From positions 86,724,618 to 86,788,617 of the forward strand of contig OZ024908.1 in the NCBI GenBank assembly GCA_964017125.1: a stretch of 64,000 bases of DNA, given 5' to 3'. The notes under the pieces are model-generated. The model had not been told where the DNA came from. It saw only the letters and a program-made list of their open reading frames with translations, and did not search any database. Positions 10,713-21,683 of the stretch are shown here, in pieces (within the stretch, counting starts at the first letter, position 1; every line of letters starts with the position of its first letter). A program made the position numbers and the translations under genes. The stretch comes from Flabesymbios commensalis (lineage: Eukaryota > Annelida > Polychaeta > Terebellida > Flabelligeridae).

Positions 10713-11011
10713 ACTCTAAGAGCACTGGTCATTTGTAAAATTTAATTATCACGTAATAACACACGTTTACATATAGGTGGTCTACTAGAGTATTAAAGTA
10801 TACCGTTAATACTGTAAATTTTGTGTTTAATCATTTGCGAAACAGAAAATCATTCATTGTATATTAAAAACAAATAAGATTGTATGCGTCTTATCGGAAT
10901 ATTTTCTAAAACTAAAGTAATCTGGATACATTAGACCTATTCAATTTTATTTATTAAGGTACAAAGAGCAACACCGGACACCTATAAAGCCGCCGTTGAA
11001 GGCGTGGCTCC

Positions 11012-13337
11012 ATGGGCAGAAGAAAAGGACTAGTAGGACTGTGTGGGACGGCGTACGAGGAGCGACAGAAAATTATGGAGCTAATCGTTCGTCAAGTAGT
11101 GTTCTACAGGTAAAGTAAAAATTCGAATTTTAGTTCTAGGTATTATTTTTTACCCGATATCGTGCATATTACTACACTAATTTCTATGGCAATCATTTCA
11201 TTTTGTCGCAGAAGATAAAAAAAACAATTTTTTTTTACAATCTCAAACTGGTTCTGAAATTTGATTGGGCCTGACTGAAATGTTTGCGTCTAAGTACGGT
11301 GTTACACCCTATAATTTTAATTTAATCTGAAGGACTGCGGCGACTGGTCGTGACGAATGCCAGACATTGTCTTCATACCTCTCACAGCTCAGATCATTTG
11401 TGCAATGCAAAGGCAAACAGCAGTAACTACTTACTTGAAAATAAAGCAGTTGCTGCTGTTTGCCTTTACAGGATAGATCAGTGATTTACTGCCAACATCT
11501 CATATGGCTTCTCATCCCAGCGAGCATGTGACGTTCACCCGGCGACTGGTCGTGACAGAATGAGCCTCTTTTCGATAGGTGGGCGGGTGGGGATTGTGAA
11601 TCACTGGCCTATTTTTTTTTTAAATTACTTGACTTTAAAATATGAAATGGAACTAGATCGATCGTTTCAAGTTTCTAATTACTGTTATAGTACTGTTATA
11701 ATTACTTAATTACTGTTATAGCTCAAAGTACGTACCACAAGTTAGATTCTAATAATTTTGTATTGTGTTGTCATGCCTTGGTGAGATAGACGACATTAAC
11801 GATGTTTAGTATTAGGCCTAATATGCCATTATGTAATAAAATATATTCTCACACGCAGGTGTAAGGCTGCCATGGAACAATTCGCACAGGGCTTAAATGA
11901 CGTTGGAGGCCTCTATGACAGGATGACAATGTCCCCTGACGCCTTCAGACCGCTGTTTTCCTATCAAAAACAGGCCATTTCGAGACAACAGTTTAAAGGT
12001 GTAGTCAACTGTCGAAATTCGCAGGACAAGGGTCCCCCAGAAGGCAATAGTGCCCGTGGCTAAGCCAAGGCCCTATTCCATAATAATACTAAATATGCGT
12101 TTCATACCCAAAGCCTCATTAAGAGCAAGTTCTCAAATCACAGCAAGTTCATATATACTTAAGCAACATCTATGAGTTAATAATTCAAAGCCCTTGTCTT
12201 TTGCCCCTACTTGGTCCCTACTTGCAAACAAACTGACTGTATTACTGCAGGGATTTGGAAACTGCTTGACCCCCAATTTTGTATTGTCACCCAGTAAACA
12301 CAAAACATTTGTATGACTTTATGCAATGTTGGACCAACGTCGAAGACGTTGGGCCGACATTGCATAAATGTCATACAAATGTCTTGCGTTTGCTTGGCAG
12401 GAGGACTTTCTCTCAAACATTGTACATTTATCTAATGTTGTTTCAATGTTGGGCCAGCGTCGCAGACGTTGGCCTAACATTAAAACACCATTGGATCAAT
12501 GTCTCGTTTGAGTAGTATCTTGTAATCATTTCAGTGGCTATATTAATGCCGTCAATCTGTACTCAATAGGCTACTGTTAGCCTACACTTGACCGTTCGAG
12601 GCATGCGCGCTTTGAAGCTGAATGATTCTTTAAGGCGCTGTACAAATACGAGAGAAGCGAGCCAGGTGACAACAGGAGGACTGCAGAGGACGACACCATA
12701 TATTCGTTCGAAAGCTTCCTGCAAGCTGTGGAAGGTGAATTAAAATGTTCCAATGTGTCAGCTTTAATAATTATTGCTCTTCAACCACTAGTTACGTAGT
12801 AGTTGAGGATTGCGACAACCAATCTCGGCTTGTAGTGGTAAACCTTCTCGTCGCAATGGTTAAAATTGTGGATTAATATTATTTCCATATAATAATATGT
12901 TTATCAGGCTGTTTGTACCTGTGTTAACAGATGTTAAATTATGAGGTGTTAAATACGTGCATGTACAAAAGTATTAAGTTTTGACATGCAGTACAAGGAA
13001 TTGAACTAGATAAACTGTCCTGTAGGCCTATATGAACGTTTAATGCACAGTGATTTTGATTGCAGAAAAAGAAGCTACTATCACATTCGAGAAGTTATTA
13101 ATCTTCATGACTGGGGCCGATCAGCCACCACCAGGAGGATTTCAAAAAGATCTGACTATAAACTTTTATGATAGGACCGGAATACGGCACTACCCGTACA
13201 GTTCAACTTGTGACCTAAGTCTTTCTCTCTACCACGAGCAGTGTCAGATCCCGCAGAGCTCCAGCTTCTCCTGGAAAAAGCCATTCATTGCTCTCCCGGA
13301 TTCAGGAAATGTTAATACATCAAACAGCATTTACTGA
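11012..13337 (+). CDS. HECT-type E3 ubiquitin ligase fragment (G2E3-like), four exons
   Basis: HECT domains accept ubiquitin on a C-lobe cysteine and pass it to a substrate. Inferred exons are 11012-11109 (ends ELIVRQVVFY), 11859-about 12000 (AMEQFAQGLNDVGGLY, then PDAFRPLF), 12635-12734 (EPGDNRRTAEDD, then YSFESFLQAVE) and 13066-13337 (FEKLLIFMTGADQPPPGGF, then YSSTCDLSLSLY, stop at 13335). GT/AG sites fit exons 1-2 and 3-4 in phase; the exon 2 donor is weak and that junction is uncertain. The order matches the C-terminal half of the HECT domain in G2E3-like proteins, with the probable catalytic Cys in STC. The N-lobe is absent: an in-frame stop (10997) lies just before the first Met. Total about 203 residues against ~350 for a full HECT domain. 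It lies wholly inside an inverted-repeat element, so it looks like a captured gene fragment. Whether it is expressed is unknown. Confidence 0.65.
12291..12404. mobile_element. Palindromic AACGTTGG-type MITE (intronic copy)
   Basis: A near-perfect palindrome centred on CGTCGAAGACG, with arms running out to CAGTAAACACAAAACATTTG and its complement (ending CTTGCGTTTGCTTGGC). It can fold into a single ~50-bp hairpin. It lies in the intron between exons 2 and 3 of the HECT fragment. The family recurs at 14076, 14196, 17652, 33926 and elsewhere. Confidence 0.85.
12412..12512. mobile_element. Palindromic AACGTTGG-type MITE
   Basis: A second palindrome just after the first. Its outer ends are CTCAAACATTG and CGTTTGAG, and its centre is GCGTCGCAGACGTT. 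It is a different subfamily from the neighbouring copy, since the arms contain TGTTTCAATGTTGGGCC. Both are intronic in the HECT fragment. Confidence 0.8.
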
Positions 13338-13365
13338 TACATTGAGACGGGATAGGCCCTATATC

Positions 13366-13470
13366 CTAGCAACACGGGACGTTAATGTTGGCCTATCGTC
13401 TTCGACGCTGGTCCAACGTTAACTATAACAGGGTCTACGTCGATGACAATCAACGCTGTCCACATTCATT
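13366..13470. mobile_element. Palindromic AACGTTGG-type MITE, degraded
   Basis: Core GTTGGCCTATCGTCTTCGACGC with partial arms, starting TCCTAGCAACACGGGACGTT. The right arm is poorly conserved. It lies just 3' of the HECT fragment's stop codon. Confidence 0.6.
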
Positions 13471-13587
13471 TTCCTTAAATGATACGTTAGCTAGAGATAA
13501 TTGCGACTTAACCTAACTATGAATGCATGCGCATTATTATTACATCGTAATAATTATATTCTGAACTTAATATATGACGTTGTCAAC

Positions 13588-14017
13588 CTGAATATTGCTA
13601 AAAACTCCATTAATTTTAACATATTAAGGATACGATGTCTTCTTCGTTCGTCCATCTTTGTTTTTAACTTCCTTCGTTGCGAGGGGACAAAAAACACGCA
13701 TTTTAACGTTTCCAACTGCGCGGTGTATCTCGCAGACTCGTGCTTAATTTCTCGCTTTCTCGCTTTGTTCACGTTCTCTCGTTCTCGTCTTTTTCATGTT
13801 CTCGCGATGTATTCTCGTCTTTTTCGTGTCCTCGTCATCTCGCAAACTCGAGTTCTCGCATTTATTGTGTTCTCGCGATTTATTCTCGCAAACTCGCGTT
13901 CTCGTATTCTCGCATCCGCGTATTCTTCACGTTCTCGCTGATTATTCTCGCAAACTCGCCCAGAACGCGAGAGTACGAGGGAACGCGGATACGAGGTGAG
14001 ACGAATCAGCCACCATA
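13588..14017 (-). repeat. Right terminal inverted repeat of the HECT-carrying element
   Basis: Reverse complement of 9993-10414, including the degenerate GTTCTCGC repeats, with small indels. The outer edge is followed directly by CAGTGA at 14018-14023. Open frames through this region are composition effects of the repeat. Confidence 0.85.
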
Positions 14018-14075
14018 CAGTGAGCGAGGCGCAGCCGTCATATTATGTATCATGTCTGTATACCATGTATACGAC

Positions 14076-14190
14076 TCCCAGCAAACACAAAACATTTGTA
14101 TAACATTTATAAAACGTCGGCCCAACGTCTTCGACGTTGGTCCAACATTGTCTAATGTTATACAAATGTTTTGTGTTTACTGGTCTGTGC
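14076..14190. mobile_element. Palindromic AACGTTGG-type MITE
   Basis: Arms begin CAGCAAACACAAAACATTTG and end with the complement, ...ATGTTTTGTGTTTACTGG, around the centre CCAACGTCTTCGACGTTGG. It is the same subfamily as 12291-12404. Confidence 0.88.
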
Positions 14191-14195
14191 TGTTC

Positions 14196-14276
14196 AGTCC
14201 CAGCAAACGCAAAACGTCTTCGACGTTGGACCAACATTGTATAAATGGTACACAAATGTTTTGTGTTTGCTGGGGT
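14196..14276. mobile_element. Palindromic AACGTTGG-type MITE with deleted left arm
   Basis: The left arm is cut to CCCAGCAAACGCAAAACGTC while the right arm is complete to TTTTGTGTTTGCTGGG. It is adjacent to the full copy at 14076-14190, in the same region just outside the HECT-carrying element. Confidence 0.8.
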
Positions 14277-14881
14277 GTGTCTGCTGCTACCCTGATAACA
14301 TCGCAAGGCTCTGACACAGTGACCTCCATTTTTAAATGTAATAGTTCTAATACGATCAAAAGTTTACGCCTGCTGAAAATGCCCTAGTTTTCGTAGGCAC
14401 TTGAAATATTCGTGTCAATTTCATGGCATCCGAGTTTTTCGGTAGGCGGTGCATGTATCGTTTTTACACAGCTGGCTGTGGAAACAAAATGGTGGTCAGT
14501 GTGACTGGGCCTCACGCAGATAGGCGGCCCAGTCATACCGGGTAGTCTGCTGCTATGTGCTGTTGTCTGCTAGTGCTATACTCCTGCTCGGCTGGAAAGT
14601 CGGCCAGCATAGCAGCAGTCCACATTGATTCCAATCCAGAATATAGTAGTATGGGGGTTTACATCACGTAAAATATGCATTTAGCATCTATCAAATCTAT
14701 GCAAAGTTTGAAACAATGTTCTTGGATCAAAAAAAATGTGTGAAATAAATAACTATGATAACTTAATAGAACTGAATTCCCCATGAATTGAATGGCATAT
14801 CGTTATGTTCTTCTGGACACATGGGTGTGTAGGCTTACTGATCATACATGGATCTGGCATCTGTGAGTCAAGTTTCACAGT
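14277..14881. other. Stretch without recognised gene; hairpins near 14500-14622
   Basis: Two inverted pairs are visible: ACTGGGCC/GGCCCAGT (about 14504-14535) and GTCTGCTGCTATG/CATAGCAGCAGTC (about 14547-14620). They may be the remains of a small MITE. No coding signal is recognised. Confidence 0.45.
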
Positions 14882-14894
14882 TCCAGACCAGTCT

Positions 14895-15567
14895 AGTAGT
14901 AGTAGTAAATCATTGCTTTACGTCACTTTTCGGCACAAAGGTCTTTTAAGTGACATTATAATACGATAAAAACGTTGTAGTCAATTGATGAGATGAATGA
15001 TGTACAGATGATGATGTGAGGGTGGGGGTGATAGGGCATGGTGGGTTATTGAGAGCGTTTTCCTTCGCTCGCCCGATAAGGGGTTCTGGGCATGTCTAGG
15101 GGATATACCCCCAGACATGCCCAGACGGCAGGAGACTTGAGTTTCGCTGTACAATTTATTGATGAAACTCGCGCAGCTCCGCTATCCTCGGGTCGGATAG
15201 TCCCCAGAGTAACAATAGGAAGGATCACTCCCTCTGGGTAACTCCATTCATCCCACGTGAGAGACCTAATGTCAAACACGCTATTGTCGGTTATTTAAGG
15301 CTACCACGGCCTACATCAGCGCCTGCCTACACTGATGCGGGTGCTGCATTGGCTCCGCTGTTGAGCGGAGGAACCAGGGTACGCCACTGGCAATCCGCCC
15401 GAAGATTATAGCCAGATACGAGGAGGCTGCAGCTGCCCTTGGATGATTGCTGTAGACTAGTGCTTCCGTACAATGCCGTAGCAGCATCCAACAGACGAAA
15501 CAGATCCCTAATGACCCTCCCCGAATGGGGGCGAAAAGTACTACTACTAGCAATCATCCCAGTACCC
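14895..15567 (-). mobile_element. SINE-like copy 7, full length (reference copy)
   Basis: A complete 673-bp copy, minus sense, with the 13-bp duplication TCCAGACCAGTCT at 14882-14894 and 15568-15580. The sense 5' end is GGGTACTGGGATGATTGC, followed by CTAGTAGTAGTACTTTTCGC. The 3' part is a hairpin GTCACTT...AAGTGAC, then GTAAAGCAATGATT and the (TAC)n tail. No tRNA- or 5S-like head could be recognised and no conserved long frame exists. It may be a SINE with an unidentified head or an internally deleted LINE derivative. Confidence 0.92.
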
Positions 15568-15580
15568 TCCAGACCAGTCT

Positions 15581-16189
15581 GACAGTAAATGAGTATAATG
15601 TTTTTAAATCTAAAATATGTGGCAGGAGTTCACCCTGGTAAGAAACTGCCTGAAAAAAAAGAAGAAAACAAGCTCGGAATCTTCATGCTATGACACGTTG
15701 TATGAAAAAGATAAAAAAATCAGGAAGTCTTTGGAAGATTGGAAAAAAAGACCACGCATGGCTTGTAATAGATAAATGCATTTGCTAATGAAGGGTGTGT
15801 GAGTGAAATACGACTCCCTGACAACCCATGCATCAACTGCTCTGCATCAAAAAGCGAAAAAAATAGAAAAGGCTAAATCTCAACCTTCCAGAGGGAGCGA
15901 AGCTGGCAGGGATCTACTATCTCTCCATAAACATACCAGGAATCACCTTCGAATTCTATTCAGAAATGCACATTACGTAGTGAAAAAAACCCCAGTCCAT
16001 TACGTGACTATAACGTGGCTGCAGAATTGTATGCTCTCCGTACAGTTGACATGGCACACGAATGAACAGATCCAGTGACCAGGGGGAAAATGTAGGTCTT
16101 CAGACTTGATATCAGACTATAAATAAACCAGCACCTTTACCTTTATTTTTTGCCAGATCACAGCGTCTTATACATTGATATTTTATGGC
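15581..16189 (+). pseudogene. Possible DNA-transposon protein remnant
   Basis: Frames at about 15600-15780 are lysine- and serine-rich. The frame at 15803-16078 includes HLRILFRNAHYVVKK, resembling the linker of hAT-derived (ZNF862-like) proteins. Stops and frame changes occur between the pieces. The assignment is weak and based on one motif; no catalytic residues are seen. Confidence 0.3.
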
Positions 16190-16380
16190 ATTATTAAATA
16201 TTACGACATATTTCGGGTCATTCAGCATAGTAAATGTGGAGTACTTGGCATGCACATATAAGGCTAGGAATTATATATTGTATGGCATGATTAAATGATT
16301 ACGCCATATTTCGGATCATTTACCATAGTATAGTAAATGTGGAGTACTTGGCATGCACATAAGGCTATGAATTATATCAT
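16190..16380. repeat. Two ~95-bp tandem copies
   Basis: Two direct copies share ATTACG(A/C)CATATTTCGG and GTGGAGTACTTGGCATGCAC and differ by short indels. Confidence 0.8.
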
Positions 16381-16455
16381 GAATGATAACAGGCCTTGCT
16401 AAGTTAATCCCGTGGCGCGATAGCACAATAGTGAGTACTGCCACGTAATATACAG

Positions 16456-16571
16456 GGCCCGTATTCTCGTACAAGTTACGATATATCGTAGGCTTCTGAT
16501 TGGTCGAGATAGCCATCTCGACCAATCAGAAGCTTACGATATATCGTAACTTGTAAGAGAATACGGGCCCA
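16456..16571. mobile_element. 116-bp perfect-hairpin MITE
   Basis: Begins GGGCCCGTATTCTCGTACAA and ends with the complement TTGTAAGAGAATACGGGCCC. Its centre is CGAGATAGCCATCTCG. The arms are almost perfectly paired, indicating either recent insertion or gene conversion between arms. Confidence 0.9.
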
Positions 16572-16904
16572 GATACAGAACACTTTGCTAGGAGCTGTTA
16601 TGTGAAATTCATGGTATTTATACAACGACGATATTTTTATGATTTGATCATTATTTGTATGCTAATTGAATTCATGTTCACTTGCATTATTGTTTTCTTC
16701 CCACTGGTGTGTCCAATCAGAAGCTTACGATATACCGTAACTTGTAAGAGAATACGGGCCAAGATACAGAACACTTTGCTAAGAGCTGCTATGTGAAATT
16801 CATGGTATTTATACAACGACGATATTTTTATGATTTGATCATTATTTGTATTCTAATTGAATTCATGTTCACTTGCATTATTGTTTTCTTTCCACTGGTG
16901 TGTA
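16516..16904. repeat. ~192-bp tandem duplication including half of the hairpin MITE
   Basis: 16520-16711 is repeated at 16712-16904. Both copies start CCAATCAGAAGCTTACGATA and end CCACTGGTGTGT. The duplication took the right arm of the MITE with it, so it arose after MITE insertion. Confidence 0.85.
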
Positions 16905-17283
16905 CGAATCCTTAAATTATTGTGATGTTTTGATCACTTTTTAGATCTGCGGAAACTACCTTTAAATTCAAAGAGTAAGATGGTACAGCACTAAATCAGC
17001 TGTGGATCAGCGTCTAATGTTGGCTGGGATAACTTATTATTTTGTTTGGCCACTACGGGCCACCGTAGTATCACATCAAATCACATAGTCACCGTTTGAG
17101 TAAAGTTTCGAGTTACATTTTGCTAACGCCTACATAACGCATGTCTAACGTCTGCTTAGCGCATGCTTCCAGTTACGCTAGAACTTTAAAATAGGAACTG
17201 TCTTTAGGCATGCGGTATGTCAGACGTAAATGAAAATTTAGCGACTGCTTCGGGTTACAGGCACCCGTGAGCCACACTTTTTA

Positions 17284-17412
17284 AAACGCAGTGGCTAATC
17301 GTACGGCAAAGGTATAATGGGTTTCAATGGGAGCCCGTCATTTCGTAAACGAGGCTGCCCATCGAGTTACATTATAAAGAATCACGTACGATTAGCCACT
17401 GCCTTTTTAAAC
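17284..17412. mobile_element. ~125-bp MITE with 25-bp inverted ends
   Basis: Ends are AAAACGCAGTGGCTAATCGT and, inverted, ACGATTAGCCACTGCCTTTT. The interior (GGTATAATGGG etc.) is not palindromic. No clear target duplication is seen. Confidence 0.7.
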
Positions 17413-17469
17413 TGTATAAATCTTTATCAATGATATGTGCGAATAAATGTAGGCCCGGCTAGGCTATGC

Positions 17470-17606
17470 GGCCAGCACGGGCTCAACGTCTGATGCTGAA
17501 GATCGTTGGGCCCAGCAGACAAGACACCAGACGTTGAAATAAGGTTGGGCCAACGTCACAGACGTTGGATCAGCATTAAACCAGCATTGTTTCAGCGTTT
17601 CGAGAC
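17470..17606. mobile_element. Palindromic AACGTTGG-type MITE, rearranged
   Basis: Contains GGTTGGGCCAACGTCACAGA and ATCAGCATTAAACCAGCATT, with a partial second copy (CAACGTCTGATGCTG) at its left. It is less symmetrical than its neighbours. Confidence 0.65.
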
Positions 17607-17651
17607 TAATAAATGAAATACGTTGCCATACCTTTTATTCAGGGGGCTGTA

Positions 17652-17770
17652 CTCTCCCAGCCAACAGGGGGTATTTACCCAATTGATGCTGTTTCAATGT
17701 TGGCCCACTGTCTTCGACGCTGGCCCAACATTGAAACAACATTGGGTGAATGTCCCGCGTTTGCTGGGCT
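17652..17770. mobile_element. Palindromic AACGTTGG-type MITE
   Basis: Ends CCCAGCCAACAGGGGGTATT and ...GAATGTCCCGCGTTTGCTGG around the centre CACTGTCTTCGACGC. The left terminal arm has diverged. Confidence 0.8.
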
Positions 17771-20292
17771 CAATCTGGGAGACGGATGGATCCACTGATA
17801 ACAATACAGGCAGCCTCCCACCATCTGATCATTCCAGTAATCAGGATAATTCCGTGGAGTTCACGTTTTATGTTTTTATTTCAAGTCACACGTGACATTT
17901 GTTGTTTGAATTCCGTTTCAGGTCACATATATAATTTGTAGTTTAGAGCAGTTCATTCTCCCCTCAGACATCTTCATAAATAAATATAAAGTTCTTGGCT
18001 ACCGGTAGACCTATAGGCCCTATTGTCACTGGCCGATCCTGTTTTAGGTGTTGGCGCGATAATACGTCCTGTAGAAATAGGCTTACAATAGGTGGATAAC
18101 CTACCCATAGTTATGAATTTCACATGCTATGGTCTGTGAACTTGTATTCTAATAAATATACCACTATCAGGCTAATTCCGAAGGCGAATGACATGTATCA
18201 GTGTGCATAGGTCATCCCGAACTGGACCACTGACTGTGGTGAGAGAGGCTGATAAAACACATGCTGCCTCCTCCTGGCTGCTCTGCTCTGGCTCTGTACT
18301 GTGTGTGTGGAGACTGAGGCTAGGTATCAGCTAGCCGTGTATTACAACGGCCTATGCGAGCGCAGGGAGCTGCTGCAAGCGATTTGGCGCTACGTATCAG
18401 CGTCCTCTGACCTACATCCACTATGACATGGTATAGTGTATTACGATAGGCACTGAAACTCCGCCAAACGTAGCCTACACAGGGAGTAGTGTATCTGTAC
18501 ATGATCACCCTCTGTAGACCTGTCATGCAGATACTCTCTCTAACATGATGTCATGCTTGATACACTATCTAACATGATGTCCTGTTTTCTAATGAGCCGT
18601 CAACAAGCGCATATGACGACCAGTAATTCAGTTTTCACATATCTGCATATGCTAAAAGTGTTCAATTGTTTTATTAGATATTTTATGAATAGCTGTTGTA
18701 CCACGTTACAAACACATGTAACAGTTAGGCCCCCACGAATTGGAATCGTTTTGCTGTGTTTCTAATGTGAAATAGACGCTTGCTCACTAGATATCGGCAT
18801 GAAAATTGACAGTTTTGTTGATTTTATTTCAACATGGATAAACCTGCCGCGCCAAAAAATCGTCTGAATATACATGTTGTCGAATACATCAAATCGATAT
18901 CCCACCTGCTCAAATATTATCCTCCAAATCTACGATACCCAGCAAAGCATTAGCTGAAATGGTCCTGCTTTTTAGCCATCATTGTCCTGCTTTCTAACAA
19001 TACATTGAGCAAGTGTGTCCTGCTTTCTAAGCGATCTGCTCAATACAACAATATCACAATATAACTGTTGAAGTTAAGTATTGACAATTTGAAAAAAGTT
19101 GTAAATCAGCATTACGTGTATAATAGAGCCTACTACAACAACTGATGCATCAGTATTGTGTATCTATTATTTATTGACCTCGTCATTCATCAGTTCACAA
19201 GATCACGATATTTCCTGAGGTGTGTTTTGCATTAGTATACTGCACTACAAAGCCAATATGCAGTATGTGCTTACTCGTAAAGTAGGCAGATACTGCCTTT
19301 TTGGCTTTGCACGATGGTATAAGTGTTTCAAAGATCAGCAGTTGTGAAACAATCAATCCATGAACTAGAACTATAGTGGAGAAGAGAAGATGTGGTACAT
19401 TTTATCAGTGGTGACTATAGGCCTACAACTGCATGGCTTAGAAATAAATGTACATGTCGATTTTTTTTAAATATACCTGTTATTTTTATTTTGGTCTCAT
19501 TTACACTCCAATCAGTGATATTTGTTTCTATTTACATGTTGTCATAGCCACGGTCACTAATAAGTGGGAAATAGTCATGCAGTGAAAACAATCATGACGA
19601 TAAAAATATACTTTTAAATTTACAAAATGTTAAAACTATACGTTTATTAATAAAAAATGGGGTGGAAGTCATGTTTTTGGATTTAAACACGCTATGGTGT
19701 TGTGTCATATACCATTTCAAAGTTAATTTTGTGTAGATTCGGGATGTGTTAATATCTCCAATATTTAAAAATAAGACTTAAAGACTCATTTTGCCAAATG
19801 GGGTCACATATGTTTATCCACATAATGCTCAATAGATTTTAAGTACAGGGGAATTTACAACAATAAATATATAGAGTCCACGTATCTTCAAAAAAATGAC
19901 ACAGACCATGAAAGCTGGAGTATGTTGCGCAATGTTAACATTTGATCAGCCTTTATATTTGAAAATCTACAGGAGAGATGAGATTGTTTAACATCACGTA
20001 AGTTAAGGCGTGACAATCATCACTAATTGTAAAATATGTTCATTAGCATGTCGTTCCTTGGTTCAGGTTGTATATTTATTTCATAAAAGAAACGATTTGG
20101 GAAATGAAATGAAGCAATTCGAACAAACAAAGAAAGTCGGAACTAGATTCCTCATTACTCTTCAATATCTATAGTATCCCCCCCCCCCCCCTGAGGGGTA
20201 GCGCATGTTAACGGATGCCAGCGACACAATTTTGCTCTGCCCAAAATTAGGCTATTTTCAGTCTATGTGTGACTGGGTTTTAAAGTGAATTC
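17771..20292. other. Long stretch without recognised gene
   Basis: AT-rich sequence with scattered short open frames, none with a recognisable motif. Near 18960-19040 the words GTCCTGCTTT(C/T)TAA recur at short intervals. A C run lies at 20179-20190. Three TAGGCCTA-like words occur. No exon structure could be supported. Confidence 0.45.
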
Positions 20293-20375
20293 CACTTGGC
20301 ACATGGCGTTGTTGCGACGTTAAATCAACGTCAATGCCGTTGATTCTACGTTGCAGCAACGTCGTATGGCCGGTG
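20293..20375. repeat. Palindrome with ATCAACG arms
   Basis: GTTGTTGCGACGTTAAATCA pairs with TGATTCTACGTTGCAGCAAC around TCAATGCC, forming a hairpin of about 75 bp. It is probably a MITE related in style to, but distinct from, the AACGTTGG family. Confidence 0.7.
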
Positions 20376-20437
20376 GATATACAGCTCAAAATGTAACGCA
20401 TACCTAACGTACTTCTACTGCACGTTTTGTGAGCATA

Positions 20438-21005
20438 AAGGCACCACTCCACATACGCGTGATGCGTGAAGTGGTGATCACCAAAATCATTGAAAATGGA
20501 AAGAGCTACTCCACATGCACGTCATGCATGATGCGTATTCGTTTTGGGCTCACGTAGACCTATTCACCGCTCTGGGAGCAGTCGACACGCATCATGCGAG
20601 CCTATCAGGACGTCATTTTATGGATTTTCCCGGGTACCCCCCAAGATCCTTGCATGTGATCCAAAGACAACGTGATGACCCATTCGGATATTGCATAGTC
20701 TTCTTTTCTTATTTGTGCTACTTTTTGGTGACACTTACATTATTATGCCGCACAACGTGAATAAAAATAGGTATCTGGGGAAGCTGGTCAATCTGGTTGA
20801 GGAACACTCAGCACTAGCCTATATGACGCTTCATTAAACGAATATAAAGACAGCATCCAAGATGGAAACATTTAGGACAGTATATGTGTGTATTTAGATA
20901 AGTAAGGTGCTATGTGACCCATGTCATCATATTTTGACGTACATGTGGAGTTGTGCAATACGCACCACGCTTCACGCATCACGCGTATGTGGAGTCGTCG
21001 CTTAA
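20438..21005. mobile_element. ~570-bp element with inverted ends (GTGATGCGTGAAG)
   Basis: Left end GCACCACTCCACATACGCGT, with GATGCGTGAAG, is repeated inverted at 20965-21005 (CTTCACGCATC...ACGCGTATGTGGAG). Further copies of the word GCATGATGCGT lie inside. A target duplication was not identified, so the exact ends are uncertain. Confidence 0.55.
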
Positions 21006-21683
21006 ACATTATGTGTTGTGTGTATGTCGCTGTGCATTCGTTGATTTACTCACCTGATTTCCTCGTTCTCAACTTGCTAGCTAGCTCACGACGCCCATCG
21101 AAGCCGCGCACGATCTCATCTCATTTCAATGACTGGATTGTGCGTCTTGTTTATGTTACTGGGCTGCACCTAGTAGATGGTAGGCCTACACTACATCAAG
21201 GAGAAAAAAACGAAATTCGATAGATCCAAATGTAAAAGGTGTGCACTGCCGAGTATATTCGGATCTACGAATCTATTCTAATTAAGTTATTTCTAATAAA
21301 AATAGATTGATAGATCCGAATCTACTGTTTTACCAATAAACTGATATTTTTAAACCAAAGTAAACACTCATAAAATAAAGTTTTATATCAGAAAACAGTA
21401 GACTATGCGATGAAAATACTAACTGCATATATAAATACATACATGTGTGTGTATTATAATACAAGCCAAACATACGTACATGTCCGTTTCGTCTGTGCCT
21501 AGTGAGGGACGGAATGTATTTTTTTTTAAATACTCTCCTCATCGCCCCCACTCATCTCATTATAAGAACTTCTCATGTGTTTTCGTCGCTGCTTGCTTTA
21601 TAAGTGAACAGATACGGCCTTCTGCCTTTGCACTGCAGTATTGATGTGCCTCATATGCAGGTGCTGGTAAACAGTAATAGATA
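21006..21683. other. Stretch without recognised gene
   Basis: Contains (TA)- and (TG)-rich simple sequence near 21425-21450 and the repeated word AT(A)GATCCGAATCTA around 21215-21325. No coding exon is recognised. Confidence 0.4.

Larger units (their letters stand above)
9993..14017 (+). mobile_element. 4.0-kb terminal-inverted-repeat element carrying a HECT gene fragment
   Basis: The ends are long inverted repeats (9993-10414 and 13588-14017, ~92-95% alike by eye). Both end in TATGGTGGCTGATTCGTCTC when read inward. The six bases CAGTGA occur immediately outside both ends (9987-9992 and 14018-14023), consistent with a target site duplication. Inside lie a 48-bp minisatellite next to the left arm, a four-exon HECT-like gene, and palindromic MITEs in an intron and near the right arm. 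No transposase is seen, so the element appears non-autonomous. Six-base duplications with long terminal repeats occur in few superfamilies; I cannot assign one. The alternative is two unrelated copies of a 430-bp repeat in opposite orientation, but the matching outer hexamers argue against that. Confidence 0.7.

Noticed and set aside
40-15567. Reading the SINE family as a DNA transposon with (TAC)n/(GTA)n inverted ends
   Set aside because: Truncated copies at 40-622 and 1553-1718 keep only the (TAC)n end and still have 12-13 bp duplications, which fits retrotransposition.
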